Shown piece by piece: positions 60,663-64,000 of a DNA stretch of 64,000 nucleotides (the first letter of the stretch is position 1; each line of letters begins with the position of its first letter). The stretch is from the NCBI RefSeq assembly GCF_022179245.1, contig NZ_BPQM01000113.1, forward strand, positions 1-64,000, read 5' to 3'. The notes beneath the pieces are model-generated. The model was not told the DNA's origin, made no database searches, and saw only the letters and a program-made list of their open reading frames with translations. Origin of the DNA: Methylobacterium gregans. GTDB taxonomy: Bacteria; Pseudomonadota; Alphaproteobacteria; Rhizobiales; Beijerinckiaceae. A program made the position numbers and the translations under genes.

Positions 60663-61051
60663 GATGGGTTCCGCAACGGGACGCGCGTCCGCCACAGGGG
60701 CGACGATGAGACGCGTCAGGTCGTTTGCGTGGTCCGGCGGATCGGCGGCCGGAAGAGCCACCCGGGCTTTCACCGGGTCCTTGCGAATGCCCCTCCCTAG
60801 CGGATGTGCGTGCTGCAATGCAACGACCGCAGCCCGCTTGAGCGAGAGTCCGCACGCGCGAAGGCGCTCGAATCGTCCTGACCCCGATGGCCGTCGCGGG
60901 TCTCGGCCCAGGCGGGTCTCGGTCCAGGCGGCGGCCACCCTATCGACATCCCGCGCGATCCCCTGGCAGGATGCCGTGAGGCCGGACCTGCCGGCCCCGG
61001 TTCGCGGGCGCCGGCCCATCGCTCCGGGGAACCCGCACGGGAGAGCATCGG
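60663..61051. other. Divergent intergenic region, no supported gene
   Basis: This 389-base region lies between the SulP gene and the small conserved gene and should contain promoters for both. A short TGCA-A-TGCA palindrome lies at about 60813-60821. Open frames on the minus strand are high-GC read-through without domain content. Confidence 0.4.
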
Positions 61052-61444
61052 ATGCGCGTTCTGCTCGTGGGCTATGAGCCGGAGGTGGTCGACTTCTCTG
61101 ACCCGGCGCTGCCGCCCGGTCTCGACGCCGAGAAGATCCGCCACGGGATCCAGGTGGCTCTGGAGGAGATGCGCGGCCGCGGCTGGACGGCCGAGGACTG
61201 CCTCGTCCGGCCCGACGATCAGGCCGGTCCCGCCCTGAAGGCGAAGCTCGCCTCCGGCGCCTTCGACTGCCTCGTGATCGGCGCCGGTATCCGGGCCTGG
61301 CCGCGCCATCTCTCCGTGTTCGAACGCATCCTCAACGCGGCCCGGGAAGCGGCACCGACGGTCCCCATCGCCTTCAACACGCGTCCGGAGGACAGCGCGG
61401 AGGCGGTCGAGCGCGTCTGCGGCGGGCAGCCGACCGCCGGATGA
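61052..61444 (+). CDS. Conserved hypothetical protein, 130 aa
   Basis: This is a soluble protein starting [20 protein letters not shown], with a Rossmann-like first strand and VEEM-type helix ([18 protein letters not shown]). [20 protein letters not shown] and [20 protein letters not shown] follow. The pattern of alternating strands and helices suggests a small alpha/beta fold. It has no signal peptide, and I do not recognise a named family. The regular codon bias and start context support it as real. It lies 111 bases before the FAD-subunit gene. Confidence 0.65.
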   Translation: MRVLLVGYEPEVVDFSDPALPPGLDAEKIRHGIQVALEEMRGRGWTAEDCLVRPDDQAGPALKAKLASGAFDCLVIGAGIRAWPRHLSVFERILNAAREAAPTVPIAFNTRPEDSAEAVERVCGGQPTAG

Positions 61445-61555
61445 CCTCTCCCTCGACCTCTCGCCGCCGGGCAGGGCCGCGGGCGGATCGGCGCCTTCGG
61501 CACGCCTCCCGGCGCCCAGCAGGGGGCTGGATGGGAACTTGCAAGGCGGCCTTCG

Positions 61556-62385
61556 ATGGATCTCGACACGATCACCACCGTCCTGAGACCGCGCCGCCTC
61601 GATGAGCTGCCCGCCGGGGGCACGGGCGATCCTTGGCGCGCGGGCGATGCCTGGCTCGCGGGCGGCACCTGGCTGTTCTCCGAACCGCAACCCGGGCTGG
61701 ACCGGCTGATCGATCTCTCCGCCCTCGGCTGGCCGGCGGCCGAGATCTCCGAGGCGGGCCTGCAGCTCTCGGCGACGGGCACCATCGCCGCGCTCGACCG
61801 GCTCGTCCTGCCGAAGGACTGGATCGCCGCGCCCCTCGTCGGGCAGTGCTGCCGGGCGCTGCTCGGTTCGTTCAAGATCTGGAACCGGGCGAGCGTCGGC
61901 GGCAACCTCTGTCTGGCCCTGCCGGCGGGACCGATGATCGCGCTGACGGCGGCCCTCGACGGCATCTGCGTGCTGCACCGGCCCGGCGGCGCTGAGCGGC
62001 GCCTGCCCGTCACCGATTTCGTGCTCGGGCCGCAGCGTACGGCGCTCGAGCCCGGGGAGATCCTGCGCTGCATCGACCTGCCGGCGGCGGCGCTCCGGCG
62101 GCGCACGGCCTTCCGCCGCATCGCGCTCTCGCCCGGCGGGCGCTCCGGCGCGCTGGTCATCGGAACGCGCGCCCGCGAAGGCGGCTGCGCGCTGACCGTG
62201 ACGGCCGCGACGCCGCGCCCGGTGCGGCTGCCCTTCCCTGACCTGCCGACGGCCGCGGCGCTGCAGGAGGCCATCGCCGCCGCGATCCCCGCGGGGGGCT
62301 GGTACGACGACGTCCACGGTGCGCCGGACTGGCGCCGGCACGTGACGGGGCTTCTCGCCGAGGAGATCCGGGTGGAACTCGCCCG

Positions 62386-62389
<4 letters not shown>
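61556..62389 (+). CDS. FAD-binding subunit of a xanthine-dehydrogenase-family hydroxylase
   Basis: This is a 277-residue medium subunit (CoxM/XdhB type). The FAD site is AGDAWLAGGTWLFSEPQPG, then IWNRASVGGNLCLALPAGPM, the second FAD contact loop (the usual RNxAxIGGNI/L). FRRIALSPGGRSGALVIG belongs to the C-terminal domain. It passes electrons from the Fe-S clusters to the acceptor. The gene overlaps the next by four bases (ATGA). Confidence 0.9.

Positions 62390-64000
<1,611 letters not shown>

Overview
The window is very GC-rich DNA with strong third-position G/C bias and dense, tightly overlapping operons. The gene families (tctCBA, two liv/urt-type branched-chain/urea ABC systems, fmdA/fmdB, MlrC-type peptidase, DUF1127, FadR-type GntR regulators, a fused iron-sulfur/molybdenum hydroxylase) fit an alphaproteobacterium of the order Hyphomicrobiales. 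A Methylobacterium-like organism is the best guess, from family content and style only. No rRNA, tRNA, CRISPR array or intact insertion sequence was seen.

Layout. 1-244 is the start of a flagellar rod gene (flgB) leaving the window. 245-7054 is sparsely coding: small hypothetical or secreted proteins, one VOC protein, one acyltransferase-like protein, and a decayed RTX calcium-binding C-terminus with an in-frame stop. 7055-10166 is a tctCBA tricarboxylate-type uptake operon (minus). 10712-14801 (plus) holds a sensory class III nucleotide cyclase, an ABC substrate-binding protein, a DUF1127 protein and a CRP/FNR regulator. 15168-22080 (minus) is a livK-H-M-G-F operon that ends in an MlrC-type peptidase and its presumed GntR regulator. 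22629-25988 (minus) is MHS transporter, RidA, MOSC protein and flavin/2Fe-2S reductase, with a divergent XRE-cupin regulator at 26212. 26951-38456 (minus) reads as one long operon: GntR regulator, a first Ssu/Tau-type ABC transporter, alcohol dehydrogenase, thioesterase, VOC protein, acyl-CoA synthetase, a second Ssu/Tau-type transporter, and amidase.

38929-46396 carries an Lrp regulator, a cysteine-dioxygenase-like enzyme, a LysR regulator and, divergently, an orotate-phosphoribosyltransferase-like protein, an M20 carbamoylase-type hydrolase and a polar amino-acid ABC transporter. 46492-54342 (minus) is a urea/short-chain-amide operon: urtABCDE, fmdA, fmdB-type zinc ribbon and amiE. Divergent from it are a 1128-residue permease-sensor-kinase-receiver fusion and its LuxR-type response regulator (54628-58918). 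The right end has a SulP transporter, a small conserved protein, and an FAD subunit followed by a fused 2Fe-2S/molybdopterin hydroxylase that leaves the window.

Together most of the window is organic-nitrogen and organic-acid scavenging: amidases, formamidase, urea/amide transport, carbamoylase, peptide hydrolase and at least six uptake systems, each beside its own regulator. The most distinctive element is the transporter-like hybrid kinase next to the amide/urea operon, with paired inverted repeats between them.
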